NCBI RefSeq assembly: GCF_003432385.1
Contig: NZ_CP031841.1
Coordinates: 4,135,549-4,199,548 of the forward strand
Length of the DNA: 64,000 nt
Direction: 5' to 3'
Source: Breoghania sp. L-A4
Lineage (GTDB): Bacteria; Pseudomonadota; Alphaproteobacteria; Rhizobiales; Stappiaceae
The notes beneath the pieces are model-generated. The model was not told the DNA's origin. It ran no database searches and was given only the letters and a program-made list of their open reading frames with translations. Shown piece after piece: positions 1 to 8,939 of the stretch. A program made the translations under genes and the position numbers. The number at the start of each line of letters is the position of its first letter. The stretch's first letter is position 1.

Positions 1-531
1 AAGAAGAACGGCCAGTTCCGCGCCTTCTGGAAGTCGTTCGACGAGAGCGTCAACCTGATGGCCTCGGGCGAGGTGGTGATCCAGTCCATGTGGTCGCCGG
101 CGATCACCGCCGTGCGCTCGAAGGGCATTCCCTGCGTCTACCAGCCGCTGAAGGAAGGCTACCGCTCCTGGGGCGGCGGTCTCGGCCTGTCGAAGAACCT
201 CTCCGGCCTCGAGCTGGAAGCGGCCTACGAGTACATCAACTGGTACCTCGACGGCTGGGTCGGCGGCTTCCTGATGCGCCAGGGCTACTATTCCGCCGTG
301 CCGGAGACCTCCAAGAACTACATGAGCGAGGACGAGTGGGGCTTCTGGTTCGAGGGCAAGCCGGCCCAAGGCGAGATCAAGAATCCCTTCGGCGACGTCA
401 TGGAGAAGGCCGGCGCCGTGCGCGACGGCGGCTCCTTCTACGACCGCATGGGCTCGGTCGCCTGCTGGAACGCGGTGATGGACGAGAACCAGTACATGGT
501 CCGCAAATGGAACGAGTTCATCGCGGCGTAA
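1..531 (+). CDS. ABC transporter substrate-binding protein, family 1 (3' part)
   Basis: The reading frame is open from base 1, so the N-terminus and signal peptide lie outside the window; 176 residues remain. The text is typical of the C-terminal lobe of PotD-like periplasmic binding proteins for polyamines or similar cationic solutes (a segment SGEVVIQSMWSPA followed by a GYRSWGGGLGLSKN stretch). It would capture the substrate in the periplasm and hand it to the two permeases that follow at 645 and 1519. The ATPase of the system is not in view and may lie upstream. The substrate cannot be read from the sequence; a racemase and a malic enzyme follow, so an amino-acid-like or hydantoin-type substrate is possible, but that is inference. 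Confidence 0.85.
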   Translation, partial: KKNGQFRAFWKSFDESVNLMASGEVVIQSMWSPAITAVRSKGIPCVYQPLKEGYRSWGGGLGLSKNLSGLELEAAYEYINWYLDGWVGGFLMRQGYYSAVPETSKNYMSEDEWGFWFEGKPAQGEIKNPFGDVMEKAGAVRDGGSFYDRMGSVACWNAVMDENQYMVRKWNEFIAA

Positions 532-554
532 CCGCCTGAACACGTTTCCGCCCC

Positions 555-582
555 GCCTGCCCGGCCTCCCGTCCGGGCAGGC
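555..582 (+). terminator. GC-rich hairpin after the binding-protein gene
   Basis: A perfect 10-bp stem (GCCTGCCCGG with CCGGGCAGGC) and an 8-nt loop lie 24 bases after the stop codon, with no T-run. Such hairpins between a binding-protein gene and its permease genes usually protect the upstream mRNA or cause partial termination, so that the binding protein is made in excess. Confidence 0.5.
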
Positions 583-644
583 CCTTCGGCCCGCCCGCCG
601 AAGCGCCTCACCGTTCACCGCATCCAGGAAGCGAAATCCAGGCG

Positions 645-1514
645 ATGAAGACAACCGATCCGATCTCCCGCGCGGAAAAAGTCAGCTGGCTGCTGGTCAC
701 GCCGCTGGCCTGCGTGCTGGCCTTCTTCCTGCTGCTGCCGATCGCCACGATCACCGTGGTCAGCTTCTGGAACTACAACGAGTGGTCGTTCTTTCCCGAC
801 TTCATCCTGGACAACTACGCCTTCCACCTGACGTCGCACGTGACATGGGCGACGTACCTGAAGACGCTGAAGTTCATGGCGCTGACGTGGATCTTCTGCA
901 CCGCGATCGGCTTCACGGTGGCCTATTTCCTCGCCTTCCACGTGCGCTCGCTGTCGGTGCAGATCGCGCTGTTTCTCGTCTGCACCATCCCCTTCTGGAC
1001 GTCGAACATCATCCGCATGATCTCCTGGATCCCGTTCCTGGGGCGCAACGGCATCGCCAATTCCGCGCTCATCGGCATGGGCGTGATCGACGAACCGCTG
1101 GAATGGCTGCTGTATTCGGATTTCGCGGTGGTGCTGGCGTTTGTGCATCTCTACGCGCTTTTCATGGTGGTGCCGATCTTCAACACCATGATGCGCATCG
1201 ACAAATCGCTGATCGAGGCGGCGCGCGACGCCGGCGCCTCAAGCCTGCAAATCCTCACCAACGTGATCATCCCGCTGACCAAACCCGGCATCATGATCGG
1301 CTCGATCTTCGTGGTCACCGTGGTGATGGGCGACTTCATCACCGTGCGCCACATGTCCGGCGGCCAGAGCGCCTCGGTCGGCCGCCTCATCTCCAACGAG
1401 ATCGCGCTGCTGCAATACCCCTCCGCCGCCGCCAGCTCCGTTGTGCTGCTGTGCACCGTGCTGATCATGATCGCGGTGATGATGCGCTTCGTCGACATCC
1501 GCAAGGAGCTGTGA
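645..1514 (+). CDS. ABC transporter permease, PotB-like
   Basis: 289 residues, the usual size of a binding-protein-dependent inner-membrane permease of the spermidine/putrescine type. The first membrane segment (about residues 17-42) is followed by a periplasmic stretch and further hydrophobic segments. The cytoplasmic coupling motif EAARDAGASSLQ (about 186-197) is the EAA loop that docks on the ATPase. The start ATG at 645 follows an AGGAAG-type ribosome site. It would form a heterodimer with the PotC-like protein that begins 5 bases after its stop. Confidence 0.9.
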   Translation: MKTTDPISRAEKVSWLLVTPLACVLAFFLLLPIATITVVSFWNYNEWSFFPDFILDNYAFHLTSHVTWATYLKTLKFMALTWIFCTAIGFTVAYFLAFHVRSLSVQIALFLVCTIPFWTSNIIRMISWIPFLGRNGIANSALIGMGVIDEPLEWLLYSDFAVVLAFVHLYALFMVVPIFNTMMRIDKSLIEAARDAGASSLQILTNVIIPLTKPGIMIGSIFVVTVVMGDFITVRHMSGGQSASVGRLISNEIALLQYPSAAASSVVLLCTVLIMIAVMMRFVDIRKEL

Positions 1515-1518
1515 ACCC

Positions 1519-2358
1519 ATGGAACCGCGTCCGCGCTCCTTCTATCTTCTGGCAGCCTTCTTCGCGCTGTTCGTGATCTTTCTCTACGGCCCGATCCTGA
1601 CCATCGGCGTGCTATCGTTCCAGGGCCCGCAGGGCGGGCTGACGTTCCCGATGAACGGCGTGTCGCTGCACTGGTTCGCCGATCTGTTCGAACAGCAGGC
1701 GGTGGGCGACATCTGGGGGTCGTTTCGCCGCTCCTTCGCGCTCGGGCTGATGGTGATGATCGTCACCGTGGTGTTCTCGGTGATGGGCGGGCTGGCCTTC
1801 CGCAACCGCTTCCGCGGCTCCACCGTGCTGTTTTACGTCATCATCGCCAGCCTGATCATTCCCTCGATCCTGGTCTCCCTGGGCGTCGGGCTGATCTTCA
1901 ACATTCTCGATCTCGACGTGCACTGGGCGACCTCGGGCTTCGGCGCACAGCTCACCTGGACGCTGCCGTTTGGCCTCTTGATCATGTTCGCCGTCTTCAA
2001 CCGCTTCGACCGCTCCTATGAGGAGGCCGCCCGCGATCTCGGCGCGAACGCCTGGCAGACGCTGCGCCACGTGGTGCTGCCGATCATCGGCCCGAGCCTG
2101 ATCGGCATCGCGCTCTTCGGCTTCACGCTGAGCTACGACGAATTCGCCCGCACGTTGCTGACGGCGGGGTCCTACAACACGCTGCCGCTGGAAATCTTCG
2201 GCATGACCACCAACGTCACCTCGCCGGTGCTCTACGCGCTGGGCACGCTGACGACGCTGTTTTCCCTGGTGATCATCGGCTCGTTCCTGACGATCGGCGT
2301 CGTCCTGCGCCGCCGCCGCACCAGACTGGGCTCGGACGCCGGCAAGGGGCTCGTGTGA
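1519..2358 (+). CDS. ABC transporter permease, PotC-like
   Basis: 279 residues with a short cytoplasmic N-terminus, a first membrane segment at about residues 8-29, a long periplasmic loop and about five more membrane segments. The EAA coupling loop reads YEEAARDLGANAWQTL (about 160-175). AGGAG about 10 bases upstream supports the ATG at 1519. It partners the PotB-like permease upstream. Its stop codon overlaps the start of the racemase-family gene, so that gene is translationally coupled to the transporter. Confidence 0.9.
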   Translation: MEPRPRSFYLLAAFFALFVIFLYGPILTIGVLSFQGPQGGLTFPMNGVSLHWFADLFEQQAVGDIWGSFRRSFALGLMVMIVTVVFSVMGGLAFRNRFRGSTVLFYVIIASLIIPSILVSLGVGLIFNILDLDVHWATSGFGAQLTWTLPFGLLIMFAVFNRFDRSYEEAARDLGANAWQTLRHVVLPIIGPSLIGIALFGFTLSYDEFARTLLTAGSYNTLPLEIFGMTTNVTSPVLYALGTLTTLFSLVIIGSFLTIGVVLRRRRTRLGSDAGKGLV

Positions 2359-3065
2359 TGCACATCCTGGTGGTCAACCCGAACACCACCGCCTCCATGA
2401 CGGACAAGATCGGCGCAGCGGCGCAGGCGGTCGCGGGCCAGGACACGCGGATCACCGCGGTCAATCCGGACACCGGTCCCGCCGCGATCCAGGGCGCGGA
2501 AGACGGGGCGGCGGCGCTTCCCGGACTCTTCGCGCTCTTCGACGCGGCCATGGCCTCGGACGAGACTTATGACGCGGTGATCATCGCCTGTTTCGACGAC
2601 ACCGGGCTTTGGCCGCTGAAGGCGCGCTCTCCTGTGCCGGTGCTGGGCATCGGCGAGGCCGGCTACCACGCCGCGATGCTGGTGGCACAGCGCTTCTCGG
2701 TGGTGACGACGCTGGCCGCCTCGCTGCCGGTCATCGAGGCGAATATCGCGGACGCGGGCTTTGCCGCGCGCTGCGCCCGGGTGCGCGCCTCCGACGTGCC
2801 GGTGCTGGATCTGGAAGACCCGCGCAGCGGCGCGCGCGGCCGCATCGCGCGGGAAATCGCCGCCGCGATCACGGAGGATGCCCCACAGGCGATCATTCTG
2901 GGCTGCGCCGGCATGGCCGATCTGGCGCGCTCCCTGAGCGATGAATTCCGCCTGCCGGTGATCGACGGCGTCGCCGCCGCCGTCACCTTCGCGCAAGCCC
3001 TGCACGGCGCGGGCATTTCCGCGCCGGCGTCCTTCGCGCCAGCGGAGACACGCCCCGTCGCCTGA
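2355..3065 (+). CDS. Asp/Glu/hydantoin racemase family protein
   Basis: 236 residues. The N-terminus HILVVNPNTTASMT is the hallmark of the hydantoin racemase branch of the Asp/Glu racemase superfamily. The two catalytic cysteines expected for cofactor-independent racemisation are present: Cys79 in IIACFDDTG and Cys184 in ILGCAGMADL (numbered from GTG 2355). GTG at 2355 overlaps the permease stop by four bases; the ATG at 2358 is an equally good start one codon later. Coupling to the PotBC-like transporter suggests it acts on an imported compound, possibly a hydantoin or an amino acid. The exact substrate is unknown. Confidence 0.8.
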   Translation: MMHILVVNPNTTASMTDKIGAAAQAVAGQDTRITAVNPDTGPAAIQGAEDGAAALPGLFALFDAAMASDETYDAVIIACFDDTGLWPLKARSPVPVLGIGEAGYHAAMLVAQRFSVVTTLAASLPVIEANIADAGFAARCARVRASDVPVLDLEDPRSGARGRIAREIAAAITEDAPQAIILGCAGMADLARSLSDEFRLPVIDGVAAAVTFAQALHGAGISAPASFAPAETRPVA

Positions 3066-3139
3066 CCTGTATCAAGGTTCTTCCCGTCCTTTGCGCCACA
3101 ATCGAGCCGGCGGAACCAATGAGCGGAAGGAACGGACCG

Positions 3140-4477
3140 ATGGCGTCGAACAAGGCGGAAGCAGCCGCTGCGGCACCCCCGCGCGCCCTGACCCTGCACC
3201 GCGCCTATCGCGGCAAGATCCAGATGATGGCCAAGGCGCCGTTGCGCTCCTACGGCGATCTGGCGCTGTGGTACACGCCCGGCGTGGCGGACGCGTCGCG
3301 CGCGATCGCCCGCAATCCCGACGACGTTTATGAGCTGACCAATCGCGCCAATACGATCGCGATTATCTCCGACGGCAGCCGTGTGCTCGGGCTCGGAGAC
3401 ATCGGACCGGAAGCGGGCCTGCCGGTGATGGAAGGCAAGGCGCTGCTGTTCAAGCATTTTGGCGGCATCGACGCGGTGCCCCTGTGCATCCGCCCGCAAG
3501 CGCCGCAGGAAATTGCCGCCTTCGCCCGGGCCATCGCGCCCAGCGTCGGCGCAATCAATCTCGAGGACATCTCCGCCCCGAAGTGTTTCCGCCTGCTCGA
3601 CGATCTGCGCGGCAACTGCGAGGTGCCCGTCTGGCACGACGACCAGCAGGGCACGGCGACCGTGGTGCTGGCGGCCCTGCTCAACGCGCTGGAGGTGACC
3701 GGCAAGCGGATGGACAGCGTGCGCATCGCGCTGATCGGCATCGGCGCGGCCAACATGGCGGTCTACAGGCTGTTGCGCGCCGAGGGCCTTTCGGGCGAAC
3801 AGTTCATCGCCTGCGACAGCCGGGGCATCCTGCATCGCGGCCGCGCCGATATCAGCCACGCGCGCGACACCTTTCAGGAGAAATGGCAGGTCTGCGAGGA
3901 GACCAACCCCGAGACCATCACCGGCGGAATCGCCGAGGCGCTGCGCGGGGCGGACGTCTGCATCGCGTTCTCCCAACCCGGGCCGGAAACGATCCCGGCC
4001 CAGGCCGTATCGGGAATGGCGGCGCGGGCCATCGTCTTTGCCTGCGCCAACCCGGTGCCGGAAATCCTGCCCGAGGCGGCGAAAGCGGCGGGGGTCGCGA
4101 TCATCGCCACCGGCCGCAGCGATTTCCCCAACCAGGTCAACAACTGCCTCGCCTTTCCCGGCGTGTTTCGCGGCGTTCTGGATGTCCGTGCGCGCAGGAT
4201 CAGCGACGGCATGGCGCGGGCCGCGGCGCATGCGCTGATGCAGTGCGGACGGCGCGCCGGCCTGTCGGAAACCGCGCTGCTTCCGCGCGCCGACGAGATC
4301 GATGTCGCGGCAAGCGTCGCCGCCGCGACCGGTGTGGCCGCGTGCCGCGAGGGCGCCGCCCGCATCGTGCTCGACGCGGACAATCTCTTCAACCAGGCGG
4401 TCACCGCGATTACGGCTGCCCGCAAGGCAATGGACGCGCTGATCGACGGCGGCTGCATCGCGCCCCTGCCGGATTGA
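3140..4477 (+). CDS. Malic enzyme, short form without a PTA domain
   Basis: 445 residues from the ATG at 3140, chosen because GGAAGGAACGG lies about 8 bases before it; the ATG at 3119 has a weaker site. The malic N-terminal domain has the conserved ALWYTPGVADA, followed by GLGDIGPEAGLPVMEGKA, and the second domain begins with the Rossmann-type ALIGIGAANMA. The metal-site region WHDDQQGTA is intact. It oxidatively decarboxylates malate to pyruvate with NAD(P)+. Many rhizobial malic enzymes carry a C-terminal phosphotransacetylase-like domain (about 760 residues in total); this one stops after the catalytic part. It converges on the SDR gene 30 bases away. Confidence 0.85.
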   Translation: MASNKAEAAAAAPPRALTLHRAYRGKIQMMAKAPLRSYGDLALWYTPGVADASRAIARNPDDVYELTNRANTIAIISDGSRVLGLGDIGPEAGLPVMEGKALLFKHFGGIDAVPLCIRPQAPQEIAAFARAIAPSVGAINLEDISAPKCFRLLDDLRGNCEVPVWHDDQQGTATVVLAALLNALEVTGKRMDSVRIALIGIGAANMAVYRLLRAEGLSGEQFIACDSRGILHRGRADISHARDTFQEKWQVCEETNPETITGGIAEALRGADVCIAFSQPGPETIPAQAVSGMAARAIVFACANPVPEILPEAAKAAGVAIIATGRSDFPNQVNNCLAFPGVFRGVLDVRARRISDGMARAAAHALMQCGRRAGLSETALLPRADEIDVAASVAAATGVAACREGAARIVLDADNLFNQAVTAITAARKAMDALIDGGCIAPLPD

Positions 4478-4507
4478 TCCGCCGTCGCTGCGCGGTCCGT
4501 ATGGACA

Positions 4508-5437
4508 CTACGCGCGCTCGGGCAGCTCCAGCCCCAGTTCCCGCGCGGCGCGCTTCACGAACTTGCCCGTCTGCTCGAAGGCCGACTGCAGGGTCTGCTC
4601 GCCGGCAGGATCGGAAATCGCGCCGAATTGCGCGGCCACGGCTTCGGGCGTGCGCTCGTCTTCCGGCAGCCAGATGCCGTCGGTCTCGGTGACCAGCGTG
4701 CGCGCGAAGCAGCCCGCGCCCGCGCACAGGATCACCCGCGAGGGCGCGTCCTCGGACACCAGATAGAGAACGCCCGGCGTGATGGATTCAGGCTTGAGCA
4801 GCGCCAGCATCTCCTCGGGCATCAGGTCCTCGGTCATCCGCGTGGCGGCGGTCGGCGCCAGCGCATTGACGCGGATATTGTTCTTCGCGCCCTCCAGATG
4901 CAGCGTGTTCATGAGCCCCATCATCGCGGCCTTGGCGGCGGCGTAGTTCGACTGGCCGAAATTGCCGTAGAGCCCGGACGACGACGAGGTGAAGACCACC
5001 CGGCCATAGTTCCGGGCGCGCATGATCTCCCACACCGCTTTGGTGCAATTCACCGAGCCCATCAGGTGCACCTCGACGACCGCGCGGAAATCCTCAAGCG
5101 CCATCTTGGCGAATGTCTTGTCGCGCAGGATGCCGGCGTTGTTGACCAGGATATCGACCCGTCCCCAGGCCGCCATGGTCTCCTCCACCATCGCCGCGAC
5201 CTGCGCGGCATCGGCGACATTGGCGCCATTGGCCATGGCCTCGCCGCCGGCGGCCTTGATCTCCGCGATCACCGCCTCGGCGGCCTCCGAGGAGCTGCCC
5301 GTGCCCTCGCGGCTGACGCCGAGATCGTTGACCACCACCTTCGCGCCGCGCTCCGCCAGCCCGAGCGCATGCGCCCGGCCCAGACCGGTGCCCGCGCCGG
5401 TCACGATCGCGACCCGCCCGTCAAATCGAATGCTCAT
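4508..5437 (-). CDS. SDR family dehydrogenase, MFE-2 type hydroxyacyl-CoA dehydrogenase-like
   Basis: 309 residues, longer than a plain 250-residue SDR because of the C-terminal extension typical of the (3R)-hydroxyacyl-CoA dehydrogenase unit of peroxisomal-type multifunctional enzyme 2. The NAD(P) motif TGAGTGLGRA (about 14-23), NNAG, and the catalytic S-x12-Y-x3-K arrangement with SNYAAAKAAM (about 163-172) are all present. It lies 19 bases downstream of a MaoC hydratase on the same strand, so the pair would hydrate an enoyl-CoA and oxidise the (R)-hydroxyacyl-CoA, the two steps that are fused in MFE-2. The acyl chain is unknown. Confidence 0.85.
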   Translation of the reverse strand: MSIRFDGRVAIVTGAGTGLGRAHALGLAERGAKVVVNDLGVSREGTGSSSEAAEAVIAEIKAAGGEAMANGANVADAAQVAAMVEETMAAWGRVDILVNNAGILRDKTFAKMALEDFRAVVEVHLMGSVNCTKAVWEIMRARNYGRVVFTSSSSGLYGNFGQSNYAAAKAAMMGLMNTLHLEGAKNNIRVNALAPTAATRMTEDLMPEEMLALLKPESITPGVLYLVSEDAPSRVILCAGAGCFARTLVTETDGIWLPEDERTPEAVAAQFGAISDPAGEQTLQSAFEQTGKFVKRAARELGLELPERA

Positions 5438-5456
5438 GAATGCTCCCTTGATGTTG

Positions 5457-5927
5457 TCAGTCGAAATAGATGCGCGTCAGCCACAGGGCCGCCAGCGCCG
5501 GACGGTCCGCGCCCTCGATCTCCACGCTGACCTGATGGTGCAGCGTCACCTCGCCGGAGGTGCGTTCCTCCGCCTCCATCAGCCGGAAACGGCCGCGGAT
5601 GCGCGCGCCCGAAGGCACCGGCGAGAGAAAGCGCACCTTGTCGAAGCCGTAGTTGACGCTCATCGTCAGCCCGTCGATCCGCGGCAGCGCCTCCACCGCC
5701 ATGCGGCTGAGCAGCGCCAGCGTCAGAAACCCGTGCGCGATGGTGCCGCCGAAGGGGCTATCGGCTTTCGCGCGCGCCGGATCGACATGGATGAACTGCT
5801 CGTCGAAGGTCGTCTTCGCGAAACTGTCGATCATCGCCTGGGTCACCTCGATCCAGCCGGAGACGCCGATGTCCTTGCCGACTTGCGCCATGTAATCGAC
5901 AGCGCTCACGCCGGGTCGCTGCGTCAT
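5457..5927 (-). CDS. MaoC family (R)-hydratase
   Basis: 156 residues from the ATG at 5927, preceded by GAGGTGAG; a TTG 15 bases upstream also opens the frame but has no site. The hot-dog-fold hydratase signature is visible: QFIHVDPARAK (about 47-57) and PFGGTIAHGFLTLALL (about 61-76), with the catalytic Asp and His in these two stretches. It hydrates trans-2-enoyl-CoA to (R)-3-hydroxyacyl-CoA. It is the first gene of a two-gene unit with the SDR at 4508 and is divergent from the reductase at 6098. Confidence 0.88.
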   Translation of the reverse strand: MTQRPGVSAVDYMAQVGKDIGVSGWIEVTQAMIDSFAKTTFDEQFIHVDPARAKADSPFGGTIAHGFLTLALLSRMAVEALPRIDGLTMSVNYGFDKVRFLSPVPSGARIRGRFRLMEAEERTSGEVTLHHQVSVEIEGADRPALAALWLTRIYFD

Positions 5928-6097
5928 CCGCTCACCTCTCAACCAGCCGGCACGGCACGTGCGCGGCCAAACGCTGTCTCACAGCCGCCGAAAACAACCC
6001 TGGCGCGTTGCAACCAAGCCTGTTTCATCAAAGCGTTTGCGTGCAAGATAGCGGCAAATCAGAGAACCAGAAGACCTCATTGAAGGAAACATCACCC

Positions 6098-7141
6098 ATG
6101 ACAGACGGGTTCAAGCGCATCGTTCTGGCGAGCCGCCCGGACGGCACACCGGGACCGCAGAATTTCCGCCTCGAGGAGGCCGCCCTGCCCGAGCCCGGCG
6201 ACGGCGAGTTCCTGGTGCGGGTGATCTACCTGTCGCTCGATCCCTACATGCGCGGACGCATGGATGCGTCGAAATCCTACGCCAAGGCGGTCGAGGTGGG
6301 CGCGACCATGGAAGGCGGCGCGGTGGGCGAGGTGATCGCCTCGAACCATCCGAAGTTCCAGGCCGGCGATTTCGTCAACGGCATGTTCGGCTGGGCCAGC
6401 CACGCGGTCTCCGATGGCACGATGGTGCGCAAGCTGGACCCGGCGCAGGCGCCGATCTCCACCGCCGTGGGCGTGCTCGGCATGCCCGGGCTGACCGCCT
6501 TCGTCGGCCTCAATGACCACGGCCGCCCGAAAGCGGGCGAGACGCTGGTGGTGGGCGCGGCCACGGGCGCGGTCGGCTCCGTCGTCGGCCAGCTCGGCAA
6601 GATCTACGGGCTGCGGGTTGTCGGCGTCGCGGGCGGCGCGGAGAAATGCGCCTATGCGGTGGAGGAACTGGGATTCGATGCCTGCATCGATCACCGCGAT
6701 CCGGATCTCGCAACTCTTCTCAAGGACGCCTGTCCCGAGGGCGTCGACATCTACTACGAGAACGTCGGCGGCGCGACGCTCGAGGCGGTGATGCCCCTGA
6801 TGAACGTCTGGGGCCGGATCCCGCTGTGCGGCATGATCGCCTGGTACGATCTCGGCGGTCTGGGCGCGGGCCGGCTCGAGGGCGCCGACCGGCTGCCGAA
6901 GATGTGGCGCACCATTCTGGTGCAGCGGCTGACCGTGCGCGGCTTCATCATCTTCGATCACTACGACCGCTTCCCCGCCTTCGTCGAGGAGGTCTCCGGC
7001 CACATCCGAGACGGCCGCCTGAAATACCGCGAGAGCATCGCGCAGGGGCTTGAGAATGCACCCGAGACCTTTCTCGCCATGCTCAAGGGCGGCAATTTCG
7101 GCAAGCAGCTCGTGCAGGTGGGCGCGGACCCGACGCGCTAG
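6098..7141 (+). CDS. NADP-dependent medium-chain reductase (CurA/PTGR-like)
   Basis: 347 residues from ATG 6098, with GAAGGAAAC about 8 bases upstream; the frame stays open to 6008, but that leader is not conserved-looking. The N-terminus (RIVLASRPDGTP, LSLDPYMRGRM) and the nucleotide motif VVGAATGAVGSVVGQLGK (about 152-169) identify a zinc-independent MDR of the leukotriene B4 12-hydroxydehydrogenase / curcumin reductase group. These enzymes reduce alpha,beta-unsaturated carbonyls with NADPH. Its divergent position next to a MaoC-SDR pair fits a shared role in acyl-chain metabolism, but the substrate is not evident. Confidence 0.85.
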   Translation: MTDGFKRIVLASRPDGTPGPQNFRLEEAALPEPGDGEFLVRVIYLSLDPYMRGRMDASKSYAKAVEVGATMEGGAVGEVIASNHPKFQAGDFVNGMFGWASHAVSDGTMVRKLDPAQAPISTAVGVLGMPGLTAFVGLNDHGRPKAGETLVVGAATGAVGSVVGQLGKIYGLRVVGVAGGAEKCAYAVEELGFDACIDHRDPDLATLLKDACPEGVDIYYENVGGATLEAVMPLMNVWGRIPLCGMIAWYDLGGLGAGRLEGADRLPKMWRTILVQRLTVRGFIIFDHYDRFPAFVEEVSGHIRDGRLKYRESIAQGLENAPETFLAMLKGGNFGKQLVQVGADPTR

Positions 7142-7296
7142 GACGCCGGCTCATCAATTCTTCCTGCGACTTTCCCTGAAATGCAGCCAACATGGGCTGA
7201 AAAATCCAATGACCCCTGACGCACACCTGTAATTCCGGCCATCGCCAAATCTTTTGAATCCAGGTCATATCCGCCGCTCAAGGTGTATCCAGCCAT

Positions 7297-7941
7297 TTAC
7301 TCCCGCCCCTGAGCCGTCAGTTTTATGAAAAAAATTACAATCTGTGAAAGAAATAACGCGTTCAACGCAGCGTATAGCGAGCCCATTACAGGAAACAAAA
7401 CGCCAACCAAGAAATACCCCATCCCCAAATACTTTTCTTCGGAAAATTTAAAATTATAAACGTAAATATAATAGAACAAAATACATGCAATAATAACGAA
7501 TCCTATACTTCCAAAAAACGCCCTAAACCCAACCTTTTCAGCGTCAATAGAACCCCTCCAATGTTTTATATAGCCATATACAAATATAAACGCATTAATA
7601 AATGAAAATACAAACGTCAGAACAAGTGCAATTATATATCTTTGGGAGCTATACAAACTATATTTATACAAATCAGCATAGCGATCAGAAAAAACTTTCA
7701 ATAGTGGCGTTCTGAAAATAACTTCACTAAAGAAAGCTTCGCTATTTATTAACGGTGGAATGATCATACTGGCAACAAAAAAAACTATAGAACTTACAAT
7801 CGCCAGAATAGCAAATCTCAAATTCCACCAAACATAAAAATCATAATTATCATACACATTTCCGGAAGTGTATGGCAGCAAACGCTCTGCACGCTTTCTA
7901 TATTCGCAAAAACTATTTATATTATTTATTGATTCTAGCAT
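7297..7941 (-). CDS. Hypothetical multi-spanning membrane protein, AT-rich
   Basis: 214 residues, no family recognised. After a hydrophilic N-terminus (about 1-40) there are four to five predicted membrane segments at about 42-65, 100-125, 140-165, 170-190 and 190-207. The segment between the first two (about 66-100) is rich in aromatic and polar residues (FSDRYADLYKYSLYSSQ). Composition is dominated by Ile, Phe, Tyr and Lys, and codon use is AT-rich, unlike any neighbour. It lies alone on the minus strand, with about 155 bases to the MDR gene. It could be a phage- or plasmid-derived membrane protein or one partner of a conflict system; nothing in the sequence decides this. Confidence 0.6.
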   Translation of the reverse strand: MLESINNINSFCEYRKRAERLLPYTSGNVYDNYDFYVWWNLRFAILAIVSSIVFFVASMIIPPLINSEAFFSEVIFRTPLLKVFSDRYADLYKYSLYSSQRYIIALVLTFVFSFINAFIFVYGYIKHWRGSIDAEKVGFRAFFGSIGFVIIACILFYYIYVYNFKFSEEKYLGMGYFLVGVLFPVMGSLYAALNALFLSQIVIFFIKLTAQGRE

Positions 7942-8525
7942 AACCGTTCCGGAGATACATAATTCTCATACCCATATTGTGACGCATCGCAATTTTCGAA
8001 CAACTCAAAAACATTGTAGATCTTGAATCTCGATTAATACCCGCGTTCCGGCGTCAACCGCCCTCTTTGCTTTCACCCATCACCATGTCGGAGACCTATG
8101 CCTTCACATTGGTTCATGTGCCTGCTTCGCGAGGCCCACCTGGCCACCTGATGACCCTTAACAAAACCTTATCGGAGAAACTGACAAGTGCAAGCACCCC
8201 GCGACACGCATGTAGAGAACTCCACCCGTCGCCCGTTCCCTTGCAGCGATTGCAGAGAAAATTGCGGAAAAACGAGCCGCTTAAGACCAGAAATCAACCC
8301 AAGGACTCTCCGAAATACCGGAGGGAAGTTGGGGCTCAGGTCAATCTCGGGGCATAGGTGTTGGAATTTAGAAAGAACGATCAAATTGGTGTAATGGAGA
8401 TTCAAATTCTCTTAATGTGCATCGTTCTCATGAGTTGTAGATGCGCTGGGAAATGTGAGATTTTCAGCACTGCCTATTTTGAGAACAAACACGGCATATA
8501 AAGTATTGCTACCATTCTAAAGGCA
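7942..8525. other. Intergenic stretch in the AT-rich island
   Basis: About 580 bases between two divergently oriented hypothetical genes. Short open frames cross 8067-8405 on both strands, but none has a ribosome site or a recognisable domain, and the local GC content returns to about 50 percent in 8040-8350, which suggests a patch of different origin. The last 60 bases are AT-rich and probably contain the promoter of the 8533 gene. Confidence 0.4.
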
Positions 8526-8532
8526 TTGGAAG

Positions 8533-8939
8533 ATGAGAAAGAAATTAACTATAATTTTTTTGTAGTGGTTATTATAATCTCACTGCCTTTTGCTATCCAA
8601 ATAGCCTTGAATAATTGGTTGCTTCATGTTTTTAGCCGCCAGTTAGACATATTTCTTTCGAAAAATATTGAGCACTATGAAATTATAACGGGAGATTCGA
8701 GTATTTACGTCGGCGGAAATGGGGAGATGTGTGGCTATAGGGCTGCTGCTGTCATATTTGCGTCGACGCCGGATAAGTATTTTCCGAATATCGCAACAAA
8801 TTTTGAAAAATATCATTTTTCTCCTGTTCATGAAGGTGGCTCTTCTCCGAAGAGAGAAATGTATAAGGTGGGTGTATATTATTTATTTATTATTACAAGC
8901 GGCCCCTATAGTGCAAATTTAGACGTGAGATGCTGGTGA
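8533..8939 (+). CDS. Hypothetical signal-anchored protein with a one-base frameshift
   Basis: The only long frame opens with TTG at 8526, which sits almost on top of its AAAGG site. The ATG at 8533 has better spacing and encodes a classical signal-anchor start, MRKKLTIIF, but stops at TAG 8563 after a run of seven T (8555-8561). Adding one T would join this start to VVVIIISLPFAIQIALNN and give about 135 residues: one N-terminal membrane anchor, then an extracytoplasmic domain with no family I recognise (segments DSSIYVGGNGEMCGYRAAAV and EGGSSPKREMYKVGVYY). The run could be a sequencing undercall or a transcriptional slippage site. The gene is AT-rich like its neighbour at 7297. Confidence 0.5.

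Noticed and set aside
2663-4231. Long minus-strand frame opposite the malic enzyme and racemase genes
   Set aside because: Arg/His/Gly-rich translation without domains; it mirrors two well-supported plus-strand genes and is a GC-codon shadow.
8067-8405. Short plus and minus frames in the island
   Set aside because: No ribosome site, no domain, both strands open in the same patch; kept only as an intergenic note.
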